From positions 31,545 through 76,083 of the forward strand of contig NEWP02000027.1 of assembly GCA_002869895.2 (NCBI GenBank): DNA of 44,539 bases, written 5' to 3'. Position numbers and translations under genes: made by a program. The stretch is from Nitrospira sp. CG24E (GTDB lineage Bacteria; Nitrospirota; Nitrospiria; Nitrospirales; Nitrospiraceae). Within the stretch, counting starts at the first letter, position 1. Every line of letters begins with the position of its first letter. A model generated the notes under the pieces. It saw nothing but the letters and a program-made list of their open reading frames with translations. It made no database searches and was not told where the DNA came from. Shown piece after piece: positions 16,214-25,670 of this stretch.

Positions 16214-17353
16214 ATGTTGAAACAGTACTTGCTCGCTCCCGGCCCCACGCCCGTACCACCAGAAGTCCTGTTGGCTATGGCACGGCCCATGTTCCACCAT
16301 CGTGCTCCTGAGTTCGATAAGGTGTTTGCGGAGGTCCGCGATGGACTGAAGTGGCTGTTCCAAACAAAAAACAATGTCCTCATGCTGGCGGCTTCCGGCA
16401 CCGGAGGCATGGAAGGTTCAGTGTCTAACTTTCTTTCTCCCGGTGACAAGGCCCTCACCATTAATGGGGGGAAGTTTGGTGAACGATGGACCAAGCTCTG
16501 CAGGACATTCGGCGCAGAAGTGACAGAACTCAAGGTGGAATGGGGGCGAGCGGTCAATCCCCAAGCGGTGGCAGACGCGCTGAAAAAAGATCCGGGAATC
16601 AAAGCGGTGTATGTGCAGGCGAGTGAAACATCCACGGGCGTAGCGCATGACGTCAAGGCCCTTGCGCAGGTCGTGAAGCCCTATGCCGAGACCATTCTGG
16701 TGGTGGATGCCATTACCGCTCTCGGCGTGTTCGACATCAAGACCGATGAGTGGGGGGTCGATGTCGTGATTACCGGGTCGCAAAAGGCCCTGATGCTTCC
16801 GCCTGGCCTGGCATTCGTGAGTGTGAGCGATAAGGCCTGGAAGTTGGCAGAAAAAGTGAAGAACACGGCGTTCTATTTTAACTTTAAGAGAGAGCAGGAA
16901 AATCAGCTGAAAGATCAGACAGCCTATACGCCGGCCGTATCTCTCATCATCGGGTTGCAGGAAGTATTGAAGATGATGAAGGCAGAGGGGCTTGCGGGGT
17001 TGTTCGGTCGCCAGGCCATGCTTGCGAAGGCGATGCGTGAAGGGGTGCAAGGAGCTGGGCTCTCGTTGTTTCCAAAAGAGTCGCCCAGCGATGCCCTCAC
17101 TGCCGTTTCAGCTCCGGAAGGAGTTGACGGGCAGGCCATCTATAAGAATCTTCGTGTCCAATACGGCTTTACGGCGGCGGGTGGGCAAGATCATTTGAAG
17201 GGAAAGATTTTCCGGGTCTCACACATGGGTTATATGGACCGTTTCGACATCATCATGGCGGTGGCTGCTATCGAAATGGTGCTCAAGGGATTGGGCCATC
17301 CTGTGAAGCTTGGGAGCGGTGTTGCGAAGGCGCAAGAAGTGCTCATGGCCTAA
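16214..17353 (+). CDS. Class V aminotransferase (alanine/serine-glyoxylate aminotransferase)
   Basis: 379 aa, with GAGGAGG at 16199-16205 fixing ATG 16214; the frame continues open to 15953 but lacks a site. PLP-dependent fold-type I class V enzyme: APGPTPVPPEVL at the N-terminus, SGTGGMEGSVSN, VVDAITALG and the PLP lysine in TGSQKALMLPPG (K191). The family moves amino groups between alanine or serine and glyoxylate or hydroxypyruvate. With serA 80 bp downstream it probably works in serine/glycine synthesis or glyoxylate recycling, in some bacteria replacing SerC. Cytoplasmic. Confidence 0.93.
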   Translation: MLKQYLLAPGPTPVPPEVLLAMARPMFHHRAPEFDKVFAEVRDGLKWLFQTKNNVLMLAASGTGGMEGSVSNFLSPGDKALTINGGKFGERWTKLCRTFGAEVTELKVEWGRAVNPQAVADALKKDPGIKAVYVQASETSTGVAHDVKALAQVVKPYAETILVVDAITALGVFDIKTDEWGVDVVITGSQKALMLPPGLAFVSVSDKAWKLAEKVKNTAFYFNFKREQENQLKDQTAYTPAVSLIIGLQEVLKMMKAEGLAGLFGRQAMLAKAMREGVQGAGLSLFPKESPSDALTAVSAPEGVDGQAIYKNLRVQYGFTAAGGQDHLKGKIFRVSHMGYMDRFDIIMAVAAIEMVLKGLGHPVKLGSGVAKAQEVLMA

Positions 17354-17433
17354 GTGTCTGTCGATCATCTTCTCAACAGTTTCGTTGTCTCGCAAGGGGT
17401 GACGTCTCAACATTCTTACGATAGGGCAGCACA

Positions 17434-19023
17434 ATGGGCATGAAGATTCTCATCAGCGATAGTCTGTCGAAGCAGGGCGTGGAGCTTCTGGAAAAGGCTG
17501 GATTCACGGTAGTGGTGAAGTCCAAGATGCCGAAGGAAGAATTATTCAAAGAGATCAAGGATGCTGATGGACTGATCGTCCGCTCCGGCACCAAGGTGAC
17601 GGAGGAACTGATTGCGGCGGCCGAGAAATTAAAAGTCGTCGGGCGGGCCGGGTCAGGGTTGGATAATGTCGATACCCCTGCGGCTACCAGACGCGGTATC
17701 GTAGTCATGAATACGCCCGGCGGCAATACGGTCACGACTGCCGAGCATACGATGTCGATGATCTGTGCGATGAGTCGAAGGATTCCGCAAGCGACGGCTT
17801 CGGTAAAGGCCGGCAAGTGGGAAAAAGATAAATTCATGGGCGTCGAGCTCTATAATAAGGTGCTTGGCATCGTCGGCGTAGGGCAAATCGGCAGTCATAT
17901 CACAAAACTGGCGCAGGGAATCGGCATGACGGTGGTCGCCTATGATCCCTATTTGGCCGAAGAGCGGGCGCAGAAGATGGGCGTGAATATGATGCCGCTG
18001 GATGAGCTCTTCAAGCGCGCCGATATCATCTCGGTTCACACCCCGTTGACGCCCGAGACCAGAGGCCTCATCAATGCGCAAGTGATCGCGACGATGAAGC
18101 CGGGGGTGATGATCGTGAATTGCGCCCGTGGCGGGATTATTCATGAAGGAGATTTGTTTGAAGCCTTGAAGGTCAAGCGCGTGGCTGCCGCCGCGTTCGA
18201 CGTGTTTGAAGAAGAGCCGGTGAAGGCGGATCATCCGTTGTTGACGCTGGATAACTTTATCTGCACCCCGCACATCGGGGCTCAGACGACGGAGGCGCAA
18301 GAGAATGTGGCCGTCGGGATCGCGGAGCAGATCGTCGATTATTTTACGAAAGGGATAGCTCGCGGAGCAGTCAATATCCCTTCTGTCTCTCCTGAATTGC
18401 TGCCGAGGCTTCAGCCGTATCTCTCGCTGGCCGAACAACTTGGGAAGTTGCAAACGCAACTTTGTGAGGGTGGTATTGAGTCTGTCACGGTCGAGTACAG
18501 TGGAGAAGTGGCCGCACTTTCAGTGGCGTCGCTGACGATTGCGGTTTTGAAGGGATTACTGAATCCGATCATGGAAGCCCCGGTCAATTACGTGAACGCG
18601 CCAATCATTGCCAAAGAACGGGGGATCCAAGTCAAGGAAGTAAAGAGCTCCGACGCGGGGGACTTCACGAGCTTGATCCGAGTGCGAGTGGAGGCTGGGA
18701 AGAAGTCGCACCAGGTAGCCGGCACGCTCTATCATAAAAAAGATCCACGTGTCGTAGAGATCGACCAGTTCAAAGTAGAAGTTGTACCGGAAGGCCACAT
18801 GCTGCTGATCCTCAACATCGATCGCCCTGGGGTGATCGGGATGGTGGGAAAAGTGCTTGGCGATAACCAGATCAATATCGTGCGGATGCAGTGCGCGCTC
18901 GAGAAGCGGGGAGGGAATGCTCTCCTCATCATTGGATCCGACGCGGTCTTCCCGGAAAAGGTGCTTGAATCGATCACATCCAGCAAGGATATTCTCTCAG
19001 TCAAAGTCGCGGCTCTGTCCTAA
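17434..19023 (+). CDS. serA: D-3-phosphoglycerate dehydrogenase
   Basis: 529 aa, the typical size of long-form SerA. Catalytic domain with NAD motif GVGQIGSH (GxGxxG at 148-153), and the D-2-hydroxyacid dehydrogenase triad: Arg in NCARGGII (R232), Glu in VFEEEPV, and His in TPHIGAQT (H280). An allosteric substrate-binding (ASB) domain spans about 320-450 and a C-terminal ACT domain (MLLILNIDRPGVIGMVGKVL) binds serine for feedback inhibition. It oxidises 3-phosphoglycerate to 3-phosphohydroxypyruvate in the cytoplasm, opening serine synthesis. ATG 17434 and ATG 17440 are both possible starts. Likely co-transcribed with the upstream aminotransferase. Confidence 0.96.
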   Translation: MGMKILISDSLSKQGVELLEKAGFTVVVKSKMPKEELFKEIKDADGLIVRSGTKVTEELIAAAEKLKVVGRAGSGLDNVDTPAATRRGIVVMNTPGGNTVTTAEHTMSMICAMSRRIPQATASVKAGKWEKDKFMGVELYNKVLGIVGVGQIGSHITKLAQGIGMTVVAYDPYLAEERAQKMGVNMMPLDELFKRADIISVHTPLTPETRGLINAQVIATMKPGVMIVNCARGGIIHEGDLFEALKVKRVAAAAFDVFEEEPVKADHPLLTLDNFICTPHIGAQTTEAQENVAVGIAEQIVDYFTKGIARGAVNIPSVSPELLPRLQPYLSLAEQLGKLQTQLCEGGIESVTVEYSGEVAALSVASLTIAVLKGLLNPIMEAPVNYVNAPIIAKERGIQVKEVKSSDAGDFTSLIRVRVEAGKKSHQVAGTLYHKKDPRVVEIDQFKVEVVPEGHMLLILNIDRPGVIGMVGKVLGDNQINIVRMQCALEKRGGNALLIIGSDAVFPEKVLESITSSKDILSVKVAALS

Positions 19024-19051
19024 TCCCGCGCGCCAATCCATTAGGTCTACC

Positions 19052-20458
19052 ATGGTCTCCGCTTCTCCGAAGCCACGCTCCTCTTCGGGACAGGCCGCCT
19101 CGCCCCGCGAGCGTTCGCTTGTTCCTGTCGGTATGGCGACGATTCTTCCCCACGCGGCGAAGCAGGTCCGCCGCCTTGAAGAAGAGTTGCTCGATCAAGT
19201 CAATCGGTGGGGCTACGACGAAATCATCCTTCCCACATTCGAGTATCTCGACGTCTTGGCTCCGGGGCTTGAGCCTGAACTGATCGAACACTGCTATCAA
19301 TTCGTCGACCGTACGACAGGGCGGACATTGCTGCTCCGTCCCGATGCGACGGCCCAGATTGCCAGGACGGTCGCCATGGGGCTTACAGGAGAGTCGTTGC
19401 CGTTGCGTCTCTCCTATCGAACGTCGGTCTTCCGCTATGAGCAGGAACATGCCGGCCGCGGTCGAGAAATTTTTCAGGTCGGCGCGGAGTTGATCGGCCT
19501 GGACGATGTGACGAGCGACAGCGAAGTCATCGGCGTGATGATCGAGTGTCTCCACCGGATCGGTCTTCAGTCCTTCAAAGTGTCTCTTGGACATGTGGGT
19601 TTTATTAAGGGGCTCCTCCTGCGTTCAGGGCTGTCGGCGCGGGGGCAGAAGTTGGCGGAGCAGGCAGCGGCTCGAAAAGATCTGCCGAGGCTTGAAGAAG
19701 TCCTTGCGAGCGAGCGTATCGCCAAGAACACGGCGCGCGCGATTCGGGAAGCGCCTGAGCTGTACGGTCAAGAGGAAGTGCTGGCGCGTGGAAGAGTCCT
19801 CGCGGCCGGCGATCCGGCATTGACGGCTCCTCTCGAACGTCTGACGCAGGTCTACCGAGTCCTTTGCGAGGCAGGCCACCGGGATTCATTGCTGTTGGAT
19901 CTCGGAGAGTTCCGCGGATTCGACTATTACGATGGCGTTGTCTTCGATGTGTTCGCCGAAGGGATGGGGGCTGAGTTAGGCGGTGGCGGACGGTACGATC
20001 ACTTGATCGGTCGATTCGGTCGGCCATTGCCATCAACCGGCTTCGGCTTGGATGTCGATCGCCTCTTTCGCACTGTAGCATTTCCCGATGAGGCATCAGT
20101 CTCAGCGAGGGTGGATTATCTGGTTGCCGCGCCAGGCAGGGCGACTCGATTGTTGACGGATGTTGCGGCCCAGTTGCGTCGGACTCGATCCAGAGTGGTG
20201 CAGCAGACGATCAAGGGGAGCGACGCAGGTCTGCTATCCGGCGCAGTGGAAGCGGGGTTGGCCCAGCAGGCAGCAGCTGTGGTGGTGGTCGGCGCGCCTG
20301 GAATGGGTCATGAGGACGTGCTAGTGATCGAATCCCTCAAGACTCATGCGCCTGGCCGCAGATCGGGCGATCTGAGCCGTCTTTCGAAGAAAATGGCGCT
20401 TGCCGATCTGGTTACCGAAGCTCGTCGATCTCGAAGACAGGGGAAGGAACGGTCATGA
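19052..20458 (+). CDS. hisZ: ATP phosphoribosyltransferase regulatory subunit, HisZ-like, with extra C-terminal domain
   Basis: 468 aa from ATG 19052; the frame upstream overlaps serA and is not coding. A class II synthetase-like catalytic core: motif 2 region RPDATAQIARTVA, YRTSVFRYEQEHAGRGREIF, later RGFDYYDGVVFDVF and GGGGRYDHLIGRFG, and motif 3 as STGFGLDVDRLF. HisZ pairs with short HisG to make the first enzyme of histidine synthesis and has lost tRNA charging. It is longer than the roughly 390 aa I expect for HisZ: after residue 350 there is an alpha/beta domain (VDYLVAAPGRATRLL onward) resembling the HisRS anticodon-binding fold. It could therefore be a HisRS paralogue; the RPDATAQIAR block favours HisZ. 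Its stop overlaps the dnaB start (ATGA). Confidence 0.8.
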   Translation: MVSASPKPRSSSGQAASPRERSLVPVGMATILPHAAKQVRRLEEELLDQVNRWGYDEIILPTFEYLDVLAPGLEPELIEHCYQFVDRTTGRTLLLRPDATAQIARTVAMGLTGESLPLRLSYRTSVFRYEQEHAGRGREIFQVGAELIGLDDVTSDSEVIGVMIECLHRIGLQSFKVSLGHVGFIKGLLLRSGLSARGQKLAEQAAARKDLPRLEEVLASERIAKNTARAIREAPELYGQEEVLARGRVLAAGDPALTAPLERLTQVYRVLCEAGHRDSLLLDLGEFRGFDYYDGVVFDVFAEGMGAELGGGGRYDHLIGRFGRPLPSTGFGLDVDRLFRTVAFPDEASVSARVDYLVAAPGRATRLLTDVAAQLRRTRSRVVQQTIKGSDAGLLSGAVEAGLAQQAAAVVVVGAPGMGHEDVLVIESLKTHAPGRRSGDLSRLSKKMALADLVTEARRSRRQGKERS

Positions 20459-23073
20459 AATCCATGTCGTCCGCCGATCTGTCCCAGCCAAAATTACCTC
20501 CTCAGAATCTGGAGGCTGAGCAATCGGTTCTCGGTGCAGTACTCCTCGACAATAGCGCGATGGCTAAGGCAAGTGAATTGCTAGTCGAAGAGAACTTCTA
20601 CCGCACGTCGCATCGGAAGATCTACCGTGCGATGGAGGAGTTGTCGGCAACGGGAGAAGTCATCGATCAGATTACATTGACGGAGCGGTTGAAGGCGCAG
20701 GGTGACATTGAAGCCATCGGGGGCGCTGCTTATTTAGCGGAGCTCGTGCAGGGTGTGGCCAGCTCCGCCAATATTCGCTACCACTGCAAGATCGTGCGTG
20801 ACAAGGCATTGCTGCGAGAGCTGATCCATTCTTCCACAGAAGTTCTCACGCGTGGGTACGAAGGCACCTCTTCTGTCGACGACCTGCTCGATTTTGCGGA
20901 GCAGTCTGTATTCAGCATCGCCCAGGGCAAATTGGACAAGTCGTTCACTCCCCTGAACTCCATCATAAAAGAAAGTCTCGACCTCGTCGACAAACTCTCG
21001 AAGCGAAAAGAACATATCACGGGTGTTCCCACCGGATTTTACGACCTGGACGACATCACAGCCGGGCTTCAACCCTCCGATCTCGTGGTGATCGCGGGGA
21101 GGCCCAGCATGGGGAAGACCAGTCTGGCGCTGGGGATGGCCGTGCATGCTGCCATCCACGCGGGCAGCGTGGTTGGAATCTTTAGCCTGGAAATGTCGAA
21201 GCCACAGATCGTCCTCCGCATGTTGAGTTCGGAAGCGCGAGTCGATTCGCACGGCCTCCGAACCGGCAAACTTCAGAAGGAAGACTGGTGGCGTCTGGCG
21301 GAGGCGGCAGGGCGACTGGAACAGGCGCCGATCTATATCGACGATACCGGCGGCATCACCGTGCAACAAATGCGTGGTAAAGCGCGTCGGCTCAAGGCTG
21401 AAAAGGGGTTAGATCTCTTGATAGTCGATTACCTGCAGCTGATGCAGGGGCGGAGTGATTCGGAATCCCGGCAACAGGAGATCTCCGATATTTCTCGCTC
21501 GCTGAAAGCCTTGGCCAAGGAACTCAACGTGCCGGTTGTCGCACTGTCGCAGCTCAGCCGTGCGGTGGAAGCCCGGAAACCACCGGTTCCGATGCTGGCC
21601 GACCTGAGAGAGTGCGTGACCGGCGAGACCCTTGTAAGCCTGAGTGACGGGCGGCGGGTGCCTGTCAAAGACCTCGTCGAATCATCTCCGGATGTTCTTG
21701 CCGTTTCTGAGGAAGGACGCGTGATTCACGCCCAGAGTGACAAGGTCTGGCGCGTGGGCAGTCGACCTATTTTCAGCGTAAGACTTGCCAGTGGGCGAAC
21801 GATTCGTGCGACGGCGGAACATCGCCTGCTCGGAGCCGGTGGGTGGAAGCGTATCAAGGAGATGAATGTCGGCGACAGACTGGCGGTCGCAAGGGAGCTT
21901 CCGGAGCCGTCAACCATTGAACGATGGCCTGATCGCCGTATCGCTCTCCTTGGACAGCTCATTGGCGACGGGAGTTATCTTCGCCATCAGCCCATGCGAT
22001 ACACGACAAGCTCTGAGGAGAATAGCGAAATCGTGGCTGAGGCGGCCCGAGAAGAGTTTGGCGCCGAAGTGAAGAGATATAAGGGGAGAAGAACCTGGCA
22101 TCAACTCTTGATCAGTAGAAACGGTAATCGCTGGCACCCTGCCGGTGTGAACCTGTGGCTGCGGGAATTCGGTATCTTCGGGCAACGATCGTATGAGAAG
22201 CGGATTCCCGGATGTGCATTTCGCCTGGGCAATGCGCAGATCGGTCTCCTGCTTCGTCACCTCTGGGCTACAGATGGCAGCATTACGCCAAGAGCGAAGG
22301 GGCGAGGGGACCATGCGGTGTTCTTCAGCACGAACAGCCTCGGGCTTGCCCAGGATGTGGCCGCGCTGTTACTCAGGCTCGGCATCGTGGCTCGGCTCCA
22401 ACAGGTTCAGCAGGGCAAGTATCGCCCCATGCACATTGTGCGTGTTTCCGGCGGAGCGGATCAGCAGCGTTTCCTCGATCGCGTGGGCGCGTTTGGACCC
22501 CGGAAGGCGGGCGCAGAAAAGTTGGCCGACGCGCTCAAGGGGAAGGCCCACAATACCAATGTAGATACAGTCCCTATTGAGGTGTTCTCAGACGTGAAGC
22601 GGGCTATGCGCGAGAGGGGTATTTCGCAGCGCCAGATAGCGAGTCTCAGAGGAACCTCCTACGGTGGCGCGTCACACTTCCAATTCGCCCCCTCACGCAG
22701 CATGCTGGCCGAGTACGCGACAATCCTCGAAGACGGGGCCCTTGCCTCGCAAGCCACGAGTGACCTCTTCTGGGACCGTATCGTGAGCATTGAACCGGAC
22801 GGGATGGAAGAGGTCTTCGATCTGACGGTTCCAGGACCGGCATCGTGGCTGGCGGACGGGATAGTCAGTCACAACTCCGGCGCCATCGAGCAGGATGCAG
22901 ATGTCGTCATGTTCATTTATCGTGAAGATGTCTACGACCAGAACTCCGAACGGAAGGGCATCGCCGATATCCTTGTGAGTAAACACCGTAACGGCCCGAT
23001 CGGAAGAAAAGAACTTTTTTTCCATGACCGCTTCGCGAAGTTTGAAAGCCTCGATAATCGCGAAGTCGTTTGA
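20455..23073 (+). CDS. dnaB: Replicative DNA helicase DnaB with an intein
   Basis: 872 codons, of which 421 are an intein; the spliced protein would be 451 aa, normal for DnaB. The N-terminal domain (PQNLEAEQSVLGAVLLDN) binds primase; the RecA-like domain has Walker A AGRPSMGKTS (GRPSMGKT at 215-222), Walker B LLIVDYLQLM and ALSQLSRAVE. The intein interrupts the conserved block DLRE/SGAIEQDADVVMF, and the C-extein resumes with Ser. DnaB unwinds DNA ahead of the replication fork as a hexamer. The start overlaps the hisZ-like stop by 4 bp, so translation is coupled. The gene is followed at once by the 125-bp hairpin repeat. Confidence 0.96.
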   Translation: MKSMSSADLSQPKLPPQNLEAEQSVLGAVLLDNSAMAKASELLVEENFYRTSHRKIYRAMEELSATGEVIDQITLTERLKAQGDIEAIGGAAYLAELVQGVASSANIRYHCKIVRDKALLRELIHSSTEVLTRGYEGTSSVDDLLDFAEQSVFSIAQGKLDKSFTPLNSIIKESLDLVDKLSKRKEHITGVPTGFYDLDDITAGLQPSDLVVIAGRPSMGKTSLALGMAVHAAIHAGSVVGIFSLEMSKPQIVLRMLSSEARVDSHGLRTGKLQKEDWWRLAEAAGRLEQAPIYIDDTGGITVQQMRGKARRLKAEKGLDLLIVDYLQLMQGRSDSESRQQEISDISRSLKALAKELNVPVVALSQLSRAVEARKPPVPMLADLRECVTGETLVSLSDGRRVPVKDLVESSPDVLAVSEEGRVIHAQSDKVWRVGSRPIFSVRLASGRTIRATAEHRLLGAGGWKRIKEMNVGDRLAVARELPEPSTIERWPDRRIALLGQLIGDGSYLRHQPMRYTTSSEENSEIVAEAAREEFGAEVKRYKGRRTWHQLLISRNGNRWHPAGVNLWLREFGIFGQRSYEKRIPGCAFRLGNAQIGLLLRHLWATDGSITPRAKGRGDHAVFFSTNSLGLAQDVAALLLRLGIVARLQQVQQGKYRPMHIVRVSGGADQQRFLDRVGAFGPRKAGAEKLADALKGKAHNTNVDTVPIEVFSDVKRAMRERGISQRQIASLRGTSYGGASHFQFAPSRSMLAEYATILEDGALASQATSDLFWDRIVSIEPDGMEEVFDLTVPGPASWLADGIVSHNSGAIEQDADVVMFIYREDVYDQNSERKGIADILVSKHRNGPIGRKELFFHDRFAKFESLDNREVV
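21613..22875 (+). other. DnaB intein with LAGLIDADG homing endonuclease
   Basis: 421 residues, starting with Cys (codon 387 of the precursor, CVTGETLVSL) and ending VSHN before extein Ser. Splicing block B is GRTIRATAEH (the TxxH at intein residues 67-70), block F is EVFDLTVPG, and the terminal HN with a following Ser is canonical. Two LAGLIDADG-type motifs, LLGQLIGDG (112-120) and LRHLWATDG (214-222), indicate a homing endonuclease that still has both acidic residues. A helix-turn-helix-like segment, ISQRQIASLRGTS (337-349), follows. The insert is in frame and uncorrupted, so it is probably active in splicing and perhaps in homing. Confidence 0.95.
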
Positions 23074-23103
23074 CCCTGCCTAACCCCTTTCGTATAATCT
23101 CTA

Positions 23104-23227
23104 GCAGGATGCTGAAAAAGTCCGCCAGCTTCGTTCTCGCGTCGTTCAGGGGCTCAACGTACCGAAGCGTACGCCTCGCCTCTTCGCTCGCTGCGGCCTT
23201 GCTGGTCGGCCATTTTGAGCATCCTGC
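23104..23227. repeat. ~125-bp hairpin repeat, full copy 1
   Basis: 124 bp with perfect 10-bp terminal inverted repeats GCAGGATGCT (23104-23113) and AGCATCCTGC (23218-23227). Inside them, CCGCCAGC (23122-23129) pairs with GCTGGTCGG with a one-base bulge, and a small inner stem CGTAC/GTACG lies around 23158-23173. The whole element can fold into one long hairpin. It sits 30 bp after dnaB. A second full copy is at 37192-37317 and a truncated one at 18-55. Confidence 0.9.
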
Positions 23228-23352
23228 GTGGATATCTCTCTGTCGTCCCACAGGTTTCAGTTTGCTGACTTCGAGGAGATTCAAACTAGTTTTCCGCAAC
23301 CTGCTAGGCGTCAGCACTTGTCTGTATCACCGGTCCCAGCCTGTATGTACTT

Positions 23353-25182
23353 ATGACACTGTCGTTTTTTAATCCTCATTCATTCAAACTGACAAGGTTG
23401 TGGCGCATAGCCTCTGTTCCCTGCCTGATCCTGATTCTGACGGCAGCCTGTGCCGGCCCCTCCAAGGCGCCGGAGGCCCCCAAGTCATCCCTAGATGTGA
23501 AAGCGCCAGTATCTTCTCAGCGTCCTCTCGATGCAGCAGCGTCCTATCACTTTATGTTGGGATATCAAGCAGAGCTCGCGCAGGACATGGATCGTGCGAT
23601 TCAGGAATATCAGGCCGCGCTGAAAGCAGATCCGGCATCTCAATCTGTGAAGGCCAGGCTGGCCGGTCTGTATTTTTCGTTGGGCGACATGCCCAATGCC
23701 GTACGGTATGCGGACCAAGTAGCTGAGGGACAGGGCCAAGATGGTCAGCTGCTCACACAGATGGCAGGCATATTGGCCAGCGCAGGGCAAGGGGAGCGGG
23801 CCGTGAAACTCTTGGATCGTGCGATCGCTGCGGATCCGACATCCGGGGACCCCTATTTTACAAAGGGTCTGTTGCTCCTGAATCTCAAGCGGCAGGCTGA
23901 GGCAGAGCAGGCTATGAGGACAGGCTTGGCGAAGGCTCCTGACTCTGCCGTAGGCCATTACCACTTGGGACGATTGCTTCTTGAGGCGGGGAAAGGAGAT
24001 GAGGCGGCGGCGAGTTTTGAACGGGCAATTGCGGCCAATACATCGTTTGAACCGGCCTACCATGCGCTTGCCTCGCTCTATGAGACTCGGCAGACGCAGG
24101 ATCGCGCGATCGCCATATTACGGAAATATCTTCAGACTGTGAACTCACGAAATCGAGCGATCCGGCACCAGTTGGTTCGGGTCTATATGGTGGCAAAGGA
24201 TTATCAGGGGGCCAGACATGAATTGAATGAGTTGCTGGCGGAGGATCCTTCTGACCTCGATGCTCAGCTTCGGATGGCGCTGCTGTATGGGGAAGAGAAG
24301 CAATATCCCAAGGCCATCGATCAATTGACCCAAGTCCTCAAGGCGCGCCCGACGGAGCTGAAGATCAGAGATTATCTCGGATTTCTCTACGAGGAGTCCA
24401 AGGACACGAAGAAGGCCATTGAGACCTACACATTTAACATCCATCTTGAGCCCTCTTACTTCGAGGGACAACTGCACCTTGGTCTGTTGTACTATCGATT
24501 GAAGCAATTCCCTGAGGCTGTCACCCACTTGACCCAAGCCCGTAAGATCAATCCAAAACAGCCTGAGGCCCACATCGTGCTGGGGCTGACCTATTTGCAG
24601 CAGGAACAGTTCAACGACGCGGTAGCGGCCTTGGAGGAAGGCATCAGCCAGAATCCCAAGAGTGCCGATCTGCATTTCAATCTTGGCACGGCCTACGACA
24701 AGCTCAATCGATTCGATGATGTCGAGCGTGTCATGGGGACCGCCATTAAGCTGGACCCCCACCATGCCGATGCGCTCAATTATCTGGGGTATAGTTATGC
24801 GGAACGGGGGGTCAAGATTGACGAAGCGCTTTCCCTGACCAAACGGGCAGTCGCGCTCAAACCCAGCAATGGGTACTACATTGATAGTCTCGCCTGGGCT
24901 CTATACAAATCCGGCTTGTTCAATGAGGCCTTGACGGAAATCAAGCGCGCTGTTGCCCTTGCCGGGGATGACCCGGTGCTCTATGAACATCTGGGTGATA
25001 TTTACGCCAAGCAACGGAACTTGTCAGAGGCGCGCGAGGCTTGGCTCCGTGCATTGGAACTGGACCCCTCCAATAATAAGCTGATGGACCGATTCCGCGA
25101 GTCAGGGATGGGTGACCCGGCGCAAGAAGAACGTATCCAGCAGGCCAAACAGCGCGTATCTGAGAAGATACACGCTCAGTAA
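23353..25182 (+). CDS. Large tetratricopeptide-repeat lipoprotein
   Basis: 609 aa. A signal peptide with lipobox LTAAC (C33) is followed by a short Pro/Ala linker and, from about residue 60 to the end, some 14-15 tandem TPR units (examples: AIQEYQAALKADPASQSVKA, AVTHLTQARKINPKQPEAHI, ALTEIKRAVALAGDDPVLYE). TPR superhelices are protein-binding scaffolds. Similar lipoproteins are often tied to secretion, pilus or outer-membrane assembly, and the nearby pilA cluster fits, but that is inference. ATG 23353 has only a weak ribosome site. Confidence 0.9.
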   Translation: MTLSFFNPHSFKLTRLWRIASVPCLILILTAACAGPSKAPEAPKSSLDVKAPVSSQRPLDAAASYHFMLGYQAELAQDMDRAIQEYQAALKADPASQSVKARLAGLYFSLGDMPNAVRYADQVAEGQGQDGQLLTQMAGILASAGQGERAVKLLDRAIAADPTSGDPYFTKGLLLLNLKRQAEAEQAMRTGLAKAPDSAVGHYHLGRLLLEAGKGDEAAASFERAIAANTSFEPAYHALASLYETRQTQDRAIAILRKYLQTVNSRNRAIRHQLVRVYMVAKDYQGARHELNELLAEDPSDLDAQLRMALLYGEEKQYPKAIDQLTQVLKARPTELKIRDYLGFLYEESKDTKKAIETYTFNIHLEPSYFEGQLHLGLLYYRLKQFPEAVTHLTQARKINPKQPEAHIVLGLTYLQQEQFNDAVAALEEGISQNPKSADLHFNLGTAYDKLNRFDDVERVMGTAIKLDPHHADALNYLGYSYAERGVKIDEALSLTKRAVALKPSNGYYIDSLAWALYKSGLFNEALTEIKRAVALAGDDPVLYEHLGDIYAKQRNLSEAREAWLRALELDPSNNKLMDRFRESGMGDPAQEERIQQAKQRVSEKIHAQ

Positions 25183-25556
25183 CCGCAGCTCTTCTCTCCT
25201 CACAACAGCTCTGATCATCCATTGTCTCTTCTGCTCTTAAGCCGGTCACACTGATTTCCCTCTCCCTGAGTCTTCTCTACAGAACCTAATAGACTGATTC
25301 CCTTCAGCTCATTCACGCTAAGCGCGTGTTTTGACAAGTTGCTTCCATCGCGCAGAGAGCAAAGCCTCCAGACCTTCCTCCTATCGTAATTAACGATAGA
25401 TCGAGTCAGGTCCGGTACAGAAGACGACAAATATTGGCAGATCCTAGCAAAAGATGGATTCATATCCTCTAACCATGGACTGCTGCATAGGAGGAGAATG
25501 ATCATAACCATTTGAAATTTCTATGACTCATCCTTTCATGGCCTTGAGCGCTTACT
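25183..25556. other. Gap upstream of pilA with an operator-like dyad
   Basis: No gene that I trust; a minus-strand frame at 25215-25511 has no ribosome site or family features. CTATCGT-AATTA-ACGATAG at 25381-25399 is a perfect 7-bp dyad in an AT-rich setting and could be a regulator site, about 180 nt upstream of the putative sigma-54 promoter, a usual distance for an enhancer. Confidence 0.45.
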
Positions 25557-25572
25557 CGGCATCGAACCTGCT
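25557..25572 (+). promoter_or_regulatory. Candidate sigma-54 promoter of pilA
   Basis: CGGCATCGAACCTGCT has the GG (-24) and GC (-12) elements with exactly 10 nt between them, plus CA and TGCT context of the consensus. Transcription would start near 25585, leaving a leader of about 85 nt. Pilin genes in several phyla are driven by sigma-54 with PilR; no pilS/pilR is in the window. Confidence 0.45.
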
Positions 25573-25670
25573 ATAGGGGTAGGTAACAGAAATCGGATAC
25601 AAGTTCCGATGAGAAAGAAGCAAGGATGTGGAGGGGCGAGTCGGTGAACCATCAACAAGGAGGCAGTACG

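Noticed and set aside
25215-25511. Minus-strand frame upstream of pilA
   Set aside because: No ribosome site and no recognisable domain.
25539-25556. Second sigma-54-like site TGGCCTTGAGCGCTTA
   Set aside because: The GC is not at the required distance from the GG; the site at 25557 fits better.
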